Positions 33,383-41,278 of a stretch of DNA of 64,000 nt are shown here, in pieces (the stretch's first letter is position 1; the number at the start of each line of letters is the position of its first letter). The position numbers and the translations under genes are program-made. The notes beneath the pieces are model-generated. The model was not told where the DNA came from and did not search any database. It saw only the letters and a list, made by a program, of their open reading frames with translations. Source of the stretch: Bordetella ansorpii (GTDB lineage Bacteria > Pseudomonadota > Gammaproteobacteria > Burkholderiales > Burkholderiaceae_B). Location: positions 930,001-994,000 of the forward strand of contig NZ_FKIF01000002.1 of NCBI RefSeq assembly GCF_900078705.1. The letters are read 5' to 3'.

Positions 33383-34714
33383 TCAGGCCATGTGGCCCCA
33401 GATCAAGACGGTGGCGATGTGCAGGATGCCGACCCAGACCATCATGATCACGGTGTAGCCCATCACGTCGCGCAGCTTCAGCTTGGACAGCGCCAGCGCG
33501 GGCAGGATCCAGAAAGGCTGCACCAGGTCGTTCCAGGCGTTGCCCAGCATCACCGACATCGCGGTCTGGTTGATGGGGCTGCCGATTTCCTTGGCGGCCT
33601 CGATCATGAACGGACCCTGGATGACCCAGTGGCCGCCGCCCGAGGGCGCGAAGAAGTTGATGACGAACGAGCTGATCAGGCCCCAGAAGGGCAGCGTGGA
33701 CGGCGTGGCGACGTCGACGAACACTTCCGAGATGGTGTTCACCAGGCCCGAGCCCGCCATGATGGCCATGATGCCGGCGTAGAACGGGTACTGCAGGATG
33801 ATGCCCGAGATGGTCTTGATGCCTTCGGACAGCTTGGCCACGTAGGCGGCCGGCGTGCCCAGCAGCAGGATGCCAAGGAACAGGATCACGAAGTTGATCA
33901 GGTTCAGGTCCAGCGAACCGCCGTCGGCGATGTGGAAGACCACGTAGGCCACGCCCAGCAGTCCGACCAGCAGGCTCAGGATGCGGCTGTTGTTCAGGCG
34001 CGAGGCCAGCGTGCGGCCGTCCTCGTCATCGGCGACGGGAGCCTTCGTGGCCTGGTCGATGGCGGGATCGATCTCGGACACTTTCTGGCCGGCCTTGGGA
34101 TGCAGCCAGGCGTTGAGCAGCGGCAGCGTCACCAGGATGACCAGGCTCAGGATCAGCATGGGCGGCGAGAAGATGGTTTCCGACAGCGGGACCACGCCCA
34201 TCTGCTGTGCCATCGGGTGGCCCGGCGTGGCGATCAGCACCGGGATGCTGGCCGACAGGCCCAGGCCGTACATGGTGAAGCCGCTGTAGGCCGCGGCGAT
34301 GATCAGCGGGTAGTGCACGCCCTTGACGCGCTTGGCCAGCTTCTTGGCGACGATGCCGCCGATCACCAGGCCGAAGCCCCAGTTCAGGTAGCTGCCGACC
34401 GAGCCGACCAGCGTGGCCACGATGATGGCGGTGTGCGGCTTGTGCACGGCGCCGACGATGCGGTCCAGCAGGCGCTCGGTCAGGGGCGCGGTGGCCAGCA
34501 CGTAGCCCATGGCCAGGATCACGGCCATCTGCGTGGTGAAGGCCAGCAGGCTCCAGAAACCCTTGCCCCATTCGCGGGTGATGGCGCCGAATCCCTGGCC
34601 TTCCACCGCCATGGCCAGCACCACGGACAGCAAGGTCAGGCCGAGGGCGAATACGAAGGGGTCGGGCAGATACTTGCGCATCAGCTCCGTGAAGAAATTG
34701 GCAAGGCGATTCAT
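33383..34714 (-). CDS. atoE: Short-chain fatty acid transporter, AtoE family
   Basis: The 443-residue polytopic membrane protein has many hydrophobic helices from residue 17 on and the AtoE-type segments SYLNWGFGLVIGGIVAKKLAKRVKGVHYP, ITREWGKGFWSLLAFTTQMA and FFAPSGGGHWVIQGPF. AtoE proteins import short-chain acids such as acetoacetate and butyrate. It lies between a hydroxyacyl-CoA dehydrogenase and an SDR gene. The operon may therefore take up and oxidise a short hydroxy or keto acid. Confidence 0.93.
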   Translation of the reverse strand: MNRLANFFTELMRKYLPDPFVFALGLTLLSVVLAMAVEGQGFGAITREWGKGFWSLLAFTTQMAVILAMGYVLATAPLTERLLDRIVGAVHKPHTAIIVATLVGSVGSYLNWGFGLVIGGIVAKKLAKRVKGVHYPLIIAAAYSGFTMYGLGLSASIPVLIATPGHPMAQQMGVVPLSETIFSPPMLILSLVILVTLPLLNAWLHPKAGQKVSEIDPAIDQATKAPVADDEDGRTLASRLNNSRILSLLVGLLGVAYVVFHIADGGSLDLNLINFVILFLGILLLGTPAAYVAKLSEGIKTISGIILQYPFYAGIMAIMAGSGLVNTISEVFVDVATPSTLPFWGLISSFVINFFAPSGGGHWVIQGPFMIEAAKEIGSPINQTAMSVMLGNAWNDLVQPFWILPALALSKLKLRDVMGYTVIMMVWVGILHIATVLIWGHMA

Positions 34715-34816
34715 GCGTGTCTCCAGCTTATCTCGATCAGGTGAGGCTTGTATGTGCGTGGGAGCGAGGCATATCCGGAGTTGCCGGCGCGCCGCGAGCC
34801 CTGCGCGAAAAGGCAA

Positions 34817-35752
34817 TCAGGCCGGCGGGCGTTCGTTCAGCCACCGCACCAGTTGGGCCAGCGCGGCGCTCTTGTCGCGCAGCACGCGTTCGCGGCGTTC
34901 GGGCGGCCAGGCGTAGAAGCCCTGGCCGCTCTTGGCGCCCAGCTCGCCCGCGCGCACCTTGCTGCGCAGCAGGTCCGAGGGCTCGGTGCGGTTCTCCAGG
35001 TCGGCATACAGATACTCGGCGATGGCCAGGTGCACATCCAGGCCGTTCATGTCGCGCTGCTCCAGCGGGCCGGACAGGGCCAGGCGGATGCCCAGGCTCC
35101 ACTTCACGACTTCGTCGATGTCCTCGGCGCTGGCCACGCCGGACTCCAGCAGGGACATGGCTTCGCGGGCCAGGGCGTGCTGGATGCGGTTGGCGATGAA
35201 GCCAGGGATGTCGCGCTTGACCAGCACGGGCCGCTTGCCCACGTGGCGCAGCGTGTCCATCACCTGGGCGACGGCGTGGTCGGAGGTGCCGTCGTTGCGC
35301 ACCACCTCGACCAGGGGGATGACGTCGGCCGGCGTGAAGAAGTGCGTGCCGACGAAGCGGTCGCGGCGCGTGACGGCCTGCGCGATGGCGTTGATCGACA
35401 GGCCCGAGGTGTTGGTGGCCAGGATGGTGGCCGGGCCGCACAGGCTGTCCAGGCGCGAGAAGATGTCGCGCTTGAGTTCCAGTTTCTCGGGCACCGCCTC
35501 GATCACCAGCGCCGCGTTGCAGGCGGCTTCCAGGCCCGCGTCGTAGCGGATGCGTTGCATGGCGGGGGCGATGTCGCCGCCGGCCAGCAGCACGTGGAGC
35601 TGCCGTTCGATGTTGGCTTCGGCGCGCGGCAGCGCGCCCTCCATGGGATCGATCAGCACGACGTCGACGCCGCGTGCCGCGAAGAGGGCGGCGATGCCGC
35701 TGCCCATGGCGCCCGCGCCGATGACGGCGACGGGAGAGAGAAGAGAAGTCAT
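34817..35752 (-). CDS. 3-hydroxyacyl-CoA dehydrogenase family protein
   Basis: The 311-residue protein has a Rossmann motif (VAVIGAGAMGSGIAALFAARG), the catalytic-region NTSGLSINAIA and THFFTPADVIPLVEVV, and the C-terminal dimerisation domain with IPGFIANRIQHALAREAMSLLESG. It resembles 3-hydroxybutyryl-CoA dehydrogenase; L-gulonate 3-dehydrogenase/lambda-crystallin is a close alternative. The start at 35752 gives the expected N-terminus; longer open frame upstream has no similarity. It leads the AtoE/SDR operon, and an operator-like element lies 119 bases upstream. Confidence 0.9.
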   Translation of the reverse strand: MTSLLSPVAVIGAGAMGSGIAALFAARGVDVVLIDPMEGALPRAEANIERQLHVLLAGGDIAPAMQRIRYDAGLEAACNAALVIEAVPEKLELKRDIFSRLDSLCGPATILATNTSGLSINAIAQAVTRRDRFVGTHFFTPADVIPLVEVVRNDGTSDHAVAQVMDTLRHVGKRPVLVKRDIPGFIANRIQHALAREAMSLLESGVASAEDIDEVVKWSLGIRLALSGPLEQRDMNGLDVHLAIAEYLYADLENRTEPSDLLRSKVRAGELGAKSGQGFYAWPPERRERVLRDKSAALAQLVRWLNERPPA

Positions 35753-35870
35753 GTCGGGACCCGCTGCTCGTGGCCGTGGCTGGCGTAGGCGTGCCCGTGT
35801 GGGGCCGTCCGGGGTTCCGGGCGTCTCATCCGTGGTGCCTTTCCGTGCCGTGGCCGGAAAAATCATTGTT

Positions 35871-35907
35871 GTTCTATATACGAACAAGTGTGCGCATATA
35901 GAATTTC
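35871..35907. promoter_or_regulatory. Composite PcaR/PobR-type operator, copy B
   Basis: GTTCTATATACGAAC (35871-35885) followed by TATAGAA repeats the layout of copy A at 31696-31732. GTTCTATA, CGAACA and TATAGAA occur at the same spacing over 37 bases, and most spacer bases differ. It precedes the hbd-AtoE-SDR operon. Same layout and different spacers point to one regulator rather than to recent duplication. Confidence 0.65.
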
Positions 35908-35995
35908 CAGCACGGTACTCTCGAATTGCAGCCCATGGACATACCGGATTTCCTATGTGTCCATCCGATGGACGAGTTTATGTCGCAACCGCCCG

Positions 35996-36931
35996 TCATC
36001 GCCGGCCGCCGCGCACCTTGAACTCCGCCATTTCTCGCTGCATGAACTCGCTGGCGTATTGGGAAAACACGTCCACCAGGCGGGTGCGCTGCTGGTAGGG
36101 CGGATAGAGCAGGGCGGCGACCACCGGCACGGCGGGGGCGAACGGCCGCAGTTCGATGCCCGTGCTGTGCTGTTCCTCGCGCGCGGCCAGCGGGTTGATC
36201 AGGCTCACGCCCATGCCCATGCCGACCAGGGCGCAGATGGAGGCGCCCAACCCGGCCTCGGCGGCGATGCGGCGTTCCACGCCGGCCTGCGTGAAGATGC
36301 GGTCGATGCGTTCGCGGATGGCCGTTCCGGCGGGAAAGGACACGAAGGGCTCGTCCGCGAAGTGCGCGGGCCGCAGGCGCGGCAGCGCGGCCAGGCGGTG
36401 GCCCTTGGGCAGCACTGCCGTGCAATGCATGGTCAGCACCGGTTCGATCTGCACGCCCGGCTCGTCGTCGTAGAGCAGGGCCATGCCGGCATCGCAGAAG
36501 CCCGAGGCCAGCCATTCGCGCACCGCGCCGCCGTTGCCCGAGTGGATGGACACCATGATGTCCGGATAGTCCTGCTTCAGGCGCGCCACGATGCGTGCCA
36601 GCAGTCCTCCCGCCAGGCGCGGCATGGCCGCCACGCTCAGGCGGCCGGCGCTGAAGGCGCGGATGCCGGCCGCGGCGGTTTCCAGGCCGGCCAGGCCGCT
36701 GAAGGTCTTCTCCACTTCCTGGTAGAAGCGCAGGCCGTCCTGCGTGGGCGCCAGCCGGCTGCCGTTGCGCTCGAACAGCGGGAATTGCGTCAGCGTTTCG
36801 AGTTGCGCGATCAGCCGGCTGATCTGCGGCTGCGAGGTATGCACGCGGCGCGCGGCCGCGGTCATCGACCCGGCCTGCATCACGGCGCGGAAGGCCTCGA
36901 TGTGGCGCAGGTGCATGCGAGGATTTGCCAT
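35996..36931 (-). CDS. LysR-family transcriptional regulator
   Basis: The 311-residue protein has an N-terminal helix-turn-helix (HLRHIEAFRAVMQAGSMTAAARRVHTSQPQISRLIAQLE) and a periplasmic-binding-like effector domain. It diverges from the glutamate/aspartate-type ABC transporter/threonine aldolase operon, with 140 bases between, and may control it. A GTAT-N6-ATAC repeat lies 10 bases before its start. The co-inducer is unknown. Confidence 0.9.
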   Translation of the reverse strand: MANPRMHLRHIEAFRAVMQAGSMTAAARRVHTSQPQISRLIAQLETLTQFPLFERNGSRLAPTQDGLRFYQEVEKTFSGLAGLETAAAGIRAFSAGRLSVAAMPRLAGGLLARIVARLKQDYPDIMVSIHSGNGGAVREWLASGFCDAGMALLYDDEPGVQIEPVLTMHCTAVLPKGHRLAALPRLRPAHFADEPFVSFPAGTAIRERIDRIFTQAGVERRIAAEAGLGASICALVGMGMGVSLINPLAAREEQHSTGIELRPFAPAVPVVAALLYPPYQQRTRLVDVFSQYASEFMQREMAEFKVRGGRR

Positions 36932-36940
36932 ATCAGAATT

Positions 36941-36954
36941 GTATGAATGAATAC
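36941..36954. promoter_or_regulatory. Short inverted repeat between the LysR and transporter genes
   Basis: GTAT and ATAC flank GAATGA. The site sits just before the LysR start. It might be part of a LysR binding region, but the arms are only four bases. Confidence 0.25.
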
Positions 36955-37071
36955 TCAGTTGGAATTGGCAAAAAAAATAACGCTAATCCATACTTTGTGC
37001 CAGCCGTGCTGGATCGCGGCATATCAATCGAAAACGCGTGCCGCCACCGGCGGGCGCCAAGGGGAAGTGAA

Positions 37072-37980
37072 ATGAAAAAGACTGCCGCCCTGCTGGGCGT
37101 CACGTTGATGGCCGCCGCATGCGCCGCACAGGCCGCGGGCGACAGCCGCCTGGACAAGATCCGCGAAACCGGGTCGATCACGCTGGGCCATCCGGAATCG
37201 TCGGTGCCCTTCGCCTACCTGGACGGCAACCAGAAGCCCATCGGCTACTCGGTGGAAATCTGCGAGCACGTGGTGAAGGCCGTGCAGCAGGCGCTGAAAC
37301 TGCCCAAGCTGGACGTGCGCTACAACCCGACGACCTCGGCCACGCGCATCCCGCTGCTGGCCAACGGCACGATCGACCTGGAATGCGGCAACACGACCAA
37401 CCTGCCGGACCGCCACAAGTTCGTCTCCTTCGCGCCCACGACGTTCGTGGCGCAGGTGGTGCTGCTGGCGCGCAAGGATGGCGGCGTCGACGTGAACGAC
37501 CTGGCGTCGTTCCGCGGCAAGTCCATCGCGGCGCAGGCGGGCGGGCAGACCTTCAAGCTGGTCACCCAGCTCAATGCCAGGAACGACTACGGCATCACCA
37601 TGATGCCGGCCAAGGACACGGCCGAGACCTTCCTGATGGTGCAGAACGGCCGTGCCGCCGGGTCGGCCAACGATGACGGCCTGGCCTACGGCGCGGTGGC
37701 TTCCTCCAAGAATCCCGACGACTTCATCATCAGCAGCAAGGGCCTGGAAGTGGCGCCCTACGGCATCGTCGAGCCCAAGGACGATCCCGCGTTCAAGAAG
37801 GTCGTGGACGACGCCGTGATCGCCCTGATGAAGGACGGCACGGTGGCCAGGCTGTACGACAAGTACTTCAACTCGCCCATCCCGCCGCGCGGCATCAACC
37901 TGCGCTACCCCATGAGCGACGTGCTGAAGAGGGCCCTGGCGAACCCGACCGATTCGGGCGATCCGGACGTCTATCGCTGA
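37072..37980 (+). CDS. gltI: Glutamate/aspartate-type ABC transporter substrate-binding protein
   Basis: The 302-residue protein has a signal peptide (MKKTAALLGVTLMAAACAAQAA) and a family 3 solute-binding domain with LDKIRETGSITLGHPESSVPFAYLD and LDVRYNPTTSATRIPLLANGTIDLECGNTTNL. These are like GltI/AatJ. It captures acidic amino acids in the periplasm. It is the first gene of a five-gene operon with two permeases, an ATPase and threonine aldolase. GGGGAAGTGA precedes the start. Confidence 0.92.
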   Translation: MKKTAALLGVTLMAAACAAQAAGDSRLDKIRETGSITLGHPESSVPFAYLDGNQKPIGYSVEICEHVVKAVQQALKLPKLDVRYNPTTSATRIPLLANGTIDLECGNTTNLPDRHKFVSFAPTTFVAQVVLLARKDGGVDVNDLASFRGKSIAAQAGGQTFKLVTQLNARNDYGITMMPAKDTAETFLMVQNGRAAGSANDDGLAYGAVASSKNPDDFIISSKGLEVAPYGIVEPKDDPAFKKVVDDAVIALMKDGTVARLYDKYFNSPIPPRGINLRYPMSDVLKRALANPTDSGDPDVYR

Positions 37981-37996
37981 CACGCCGGACGGCAGC

Positions 37997-38743
37997 ATGA
38001 AATACGACTGGAGTTGGGGCATCTTCCTGGAGATGTCCCCCGACGGGCTGCATACCTATCTGCAGACCCTGTTGATCGGCGCGGGCTGGACGCTGGCCCT
38101 GGCCTTGTCGGCCTGGGTCTACGCCCTGTTGCTGGGATCGGTGGTGGGTGTGTTGCGAACGGCGCAGTCGCGCTGGGCCAATTTCGCGGGCGCCTGCTAC
38201 GTCGAACTGTTCCGCAACATCCCGCTGCTGGTGCAGATGTTCCTGTGGTACTTCGTGCTGCCCGAGGTCCTGCCGCATGCGTGGGGCGTGGCCATCAAGC
38301 AGATGCCGCAGCCCTGGGGCCAGTTCGTCCCGGCGCTGCTGTGCCTGGGCTTCTACGGCGCGGCGCGTGTCGCGGAACAGCTGCGCGCCGGCATCCAGTC
38401 GCTGCCGCGCGGCCAGATGCAGGCGGCCACCGCCATCGGCTTGACCCCGGTGCAGGCGTATCGCTACGTCATCCTGCCCGAGGCCTACCGCATCGTGCTG
38501 CCGCCGCTGACGTCCGAGTTCATGGGCACGATCAAGTATTCGTCGGTGGCGCTGACCATCGGCCTGCTCGAACTCACCGGCCAGGCGCGTTCCATGCAGG
38601 AATTCAGCTTCCATATCTTCGAGGCCTTCAGTGCGGCCACGCTGATCTACCTGCTGATCAACGGCGTGGTGGTGCTGGGCATGCGGGCGCTGGAGCGCCG
38701 CGTGGCCGTCCCCGGCCTGATCGGCAGCGATCGCAAGGCTTGA
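37997..38743 (+). CDS. gltJ: Amino-acid ABC transporter permease (GltJ-like)
   Basis: The 248-residue membrane protein has about five hydrophobic helices and the His/Glu/Gln permease signature with the EAA loop AEQLRAGIQSLPRGQMQAATAIGLTPVQAYRYVILPEA. The segment YVELFRNIPLLVQMFLWYFVLPE is typical of GltJ. It forms the membrane channel with GltK. It is 16 bases after gltI. Confidence 0.93.
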   Translation: MKYDWSWGIFLEMSPDGLHTYLQTLLIGAGWTLALALSAWVYALLLGSVVGVLRTAQSRWANFAGACYVELFRNIPLLVQMFLWYFVLPEVLPHAWGVAIKQMPQPWGQFVPALLCLGFYGAARVAEQLRAGIQSLPRGQMQAATAIGLTPVQAYRYVILPEAYRIVLPPLTSEFMGTIKYSSVALTIGLLELTGQARSMQEFSFHIFEAFSAATLIYLLINGVVVLGMRALERRVAVPGLIGSDRKA

Positions 38744-38761
38744 ACGCGGAGGCGGAGCAAC

Positions 38762-39451
38762 GTGGGTAATTTCGATTTCGGGGCCATCGCGGACGCGGCG
38801 CCCTATCTGCTTCAGACCGGCATGTCCTTCACGCTGACGCTGACCGTGCTGGCCGCGGTCATGGGCCTGGCGCTGGGCACGCTGCTGGCGATGATGCGGC
38901 TGTCGCGCCACCGCTGGCTGTCGGTGCCGGCGGGCCTCTACGTGAACGTCATGCGTTCGGTGCCGCTGCTGCTGGTGATCTTCTGGTTCTACTTCCTGAT
39001 GCCGTACATCGGCGCATGGCTGACGGGGGCGTCGCGGCCCATCCAGGTGGGGGCGTTCCGTTCGGCGGTCATCACGTTCACGCTGTTCGAGGCCGCGTAC
39101 TTCTGCGAGATCATGCGCGCCGGCATCCAGTCCATCTCGCGCGGACAGGTCTCGGCCAGCCTGGCCCTGGGCCTGACGCCGGGGCAGTCGATGCGCTACG
39201 TGGTGCTGCCGCAGGCCGTGCGCAACATGGTGCCCGCGCTGCTGACGCGCGTGATCATCCTGTTCCAGGACACCTCGCTGGTGTACGTGCTGTCGCTGAC
39301 GGACTTCCTGGGCGCGGCCGCCAAGGTGGGCCAGCGCGACGGACGCCTGGTGGAGCTCTACCTGTTCGTGGCGGTGGTGTATTTCGTGATCTGCTTCTGC
39401 GCCTCCCGCGTGGTCAAGCGGCTGGAGCGGCGGGCGCGCGTCGTGCGCTAG
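38762..39451 (+). CDS. gltK: Amino-acid ABC transporter permease (GltK-like)
   Basis: The 229-residue permease starts with GTG at 38762 after GGCGGAGC. It has the segments [22 protein letters not shown] and the EAA loop [42 protein letters not shown] split over its middle. It is the partner of GltJ. The next gene encodes the ATPase. Confidence 0.93.
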   Translation: MGNFDFGAIADAAPYLLQTGMSFTLTLTVLAAVMGLALGTLLAMMRLSRHRWLSVPAGLYVNVMRSVPLLLVIFWFYFLMPYIGAWLTGASRPIQVGAFRSAVITFTLFEAAYFCEIMRAGIQSISRGQVSASLALGLTPGQSMRYVVLPQAVRNMVPALLTRVIILFQDTSLVYVLSLTDFLGAAAKVGQRDGRLVELYLFVAVVYFVICFCASRVVKRLERRARVVR

Positions 39452-39476
39452 ACCTTATTTACGCGAGTGTATCGGC

Positions 39477-40211
39477 ATGATTGAGATCAAACAGGTCAGC
39501 AAGTGGTACGGCGACTTCCAGGTGCTGGACAACTGCACCACGACGGTGGCCAAGGGCGAGGTCGTGGTGGTGTGCGGACCGTCGGGCTCGGGCAAGTCCA
39601 CCCTGATCAAGACGGTGAATGCGCTGGAGCCCTTCCAGGGGGGCGAGATCCACGTCAACGGCATTTCCGTGGGCGACCCGCGCACCAACCTGCCCAAGCT
39701 GCGCGCCGTGGCGGGCATGGTGTTCCAGCACTTCGAGCTGTTCCCGCACCTGTCGGTCACCGACAACCTGTGCCTGGGCCAGATGAAGGTGCTGGGCCGC
39801 CCGCGCGACGAGGCACGGGCGCGCGCCCATGCGCTGCTGGATCGCGTGGGCCTGCTGGCGCACAAGGACAAGCATCCCGGCGCGTTGTCGGGCGGCCAGC
39901 AGCAGCGCGTGGCCATTGCCCGCGCGCTGTCGATGGACCCCGTCGTCATGCTGTTCGACGAGCCGACCTCGGCGCTGGACCCCGAAATGGTCAACGAGGT
40001 GCTGGACGTGATGACGGACCTGGCGCGCGAGGGCATGACCATGATGGTGGTGACCCATGAGATGGGCTTCGCGCGGCGCGTGGCCGATCGCGTCATCTTC
40101 ATGGACGGCGGCCGCATCGTCGAGGACTGCGAGAAGCAGACCTTCTTCGGCGACCCCGAGGCACGCACGCCGCGAGCCCGCCAGTTCCTCTCGAAAATTC
40201 TGCAGCACTGA
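39477..40211 (+). CDS. gltL: Amino-acid ABC transporter ATP-binding protein (GltL-like)
   Basis: The 244-residue ATPase has Walker A GPSGSGKS, the Q-loop in [13 protein letters not shown], the signature [15 protein letters not shown], Walker [15 protein letters not shown] and the switch His in [15 protein letters not shown]. It powers the GltIJK transporter. The stop is 7 bases before the threonine aldolase gene. Confidence 0.96.
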   Translation: MIEIKQVSKWYGDFQVLDNCTTTVAKGEVVVVCGPSGSGKSTLIKTVNALEPFQGGEIHVNGISVGDPRTNLPKLRAVAGMVFQHFELFPHLSVTDNLCLGQMKVLGRPRDEARARAHALLDRVGLLAHKDKHPGALSGGQQQRVAIARALSMDPVVMLFDEPTSALDPEMVNEVLDVMTDLAREGMTMMVVTHEMGFARRVADRVIFMDGGRIVEDCEKQTFFGDPEARTPRARQFLSKILQH

Positions 40212-40218
40212 GCACACC

Positions 40219-41265
40219 ATGCCCGATATTCTGGAAACTTCCGTGGACCTGCGCAGCGACACGGTGACCCGGCCTACGCCCGGGATGTACGCGCGCATGC
40301 AGTCCGCCCCCGTCGGCGACGATGGCCTGGACGGCGATCCCAGCGTACGGCAGCTGGAAGCCGAGACGGCCGCCATGCTGGGCAAGGAGGCGGGCCTGTT
40401 CGTGCCCAGCTGCACCATGGCCAATCTGCTGGCCGTGCTGGCGCAGGCCCGGCGCACCGAGCAGGTGGCGCTGGAGGGCGAGGCGCACATGTACACCTCG
40501 GAGCGCGGCGCGGCCACGTTCACCGGCGTTTTCTACCTCGGCCTGCGCGGGACGGCCGGCGCCATGGACCTGAATCTGCTGCGGGACACGCTGAAAGCCT
40601 CCGGCCACAGGCTGCGCACCACGCTGGTGGCGCTGGAGACCTCGCACAACAACGCGGGCGGCACGGTGCTGCCGCTGGACCACATGCGCGATGCCCATGC
40701 CCTGGCCGCGCAGGCCGGCGCCGCCGTGCACCTGGACGGCGCGCGGCTGTGCAATGCGGCCGTGGCATTGGGCGTGGCGCCTGCCGACGTCGCATGCCAT
40801 GCCGATACGGTGTCGCTGTGCCTGTCCAAGGGCCTGAGCGCGCCGGTGGGCGCGGTGCTGGCGGGCGATCGGGCCTTGATCGCGCGCGCGCGCAGCCTGC
40901 GCCGCATGCTGGGCGGCACGCAGCGGCAGGCCGGCATCATGGCCGCAGCCGGGCTGGAGGGCGTGCAGAACATGGTGGCGCGCCTGGGAGAGGACCATGC
41001 GCGCGCGCGGCGCTTGAGCCAGGGATTGCGCCAGTTCGCGCCACTGACGCCCAGCGACCCGCAGACCAACATCGTGCAGGTCGACGTGTCGGCCACCGGG
41101 CGCGGCAGCGAGTTCTGGGTGGCCGCGCTGGAGCAGGCCGGCCTGCGCACGCGGCCGTGGGGAGCCACGCGCCTGCGTTGCGTCACCCACCGGCACATCG
41201 ACGACGCGGCGATCGACCGCGCCGTGCAGGCCTTCGGCCAGGTGCTGCAGTCGCTGGCGGCCTGA
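40219..41265 (+). CDS. ltaE: L-threonine aldolase (low-specificity type)
   Basis: The 348-residue PLP enzyme has VDLRSDTVTRPTPGMYARM at the N-terminus, the cofactor Asp/Arg region AAVHLDGARLCNAAVALG, and the PLP lysine K204 in SLCLSKGLSAPVGAVLAG. It cleaves threonine or allo-threonine (and related beta-hydroxy amino acids) to glycine and an aldehyde. Its inclusion in an acidic amino-acid ABC transporter operon is unusual. The transporter might carry a beta-hydroxy amino acid such as 3-hydroxyaspartate; this is inference. Confidence 0.92.
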   Translation: MPDILETSVDLRSDTVTRPTPGMYARMQSAPVGDDGLDGDPSVRQLEAETAAMLGKEAGLFVPSCTMANLLAVLAQARRTEQVALEGEAHMYTSERGAATFTGVFYLGLRGTAGAMDLNLLRDTLKASGHRLRTTLVALETSHNNAGGTVLPLDHMRDAHALAAQAGAAVHLDGARLCNAAVALGVAPADVACHADTVSLCLSKGLSAPVGAVLAGDRALIARARSLRRMLGGTQRQAGIMAAAGLEGVQNMVARLGEDHARARRLSQGLRQFAPLTPSDPQTNIVQVDVSATGRGSEFWVAALEQAGLRTRPWGATRLRCVTHRHIDDAAIDRAVQAFGQVLQSLAA

Positions 41266-41278
41266 GCCGCCCTGGACG

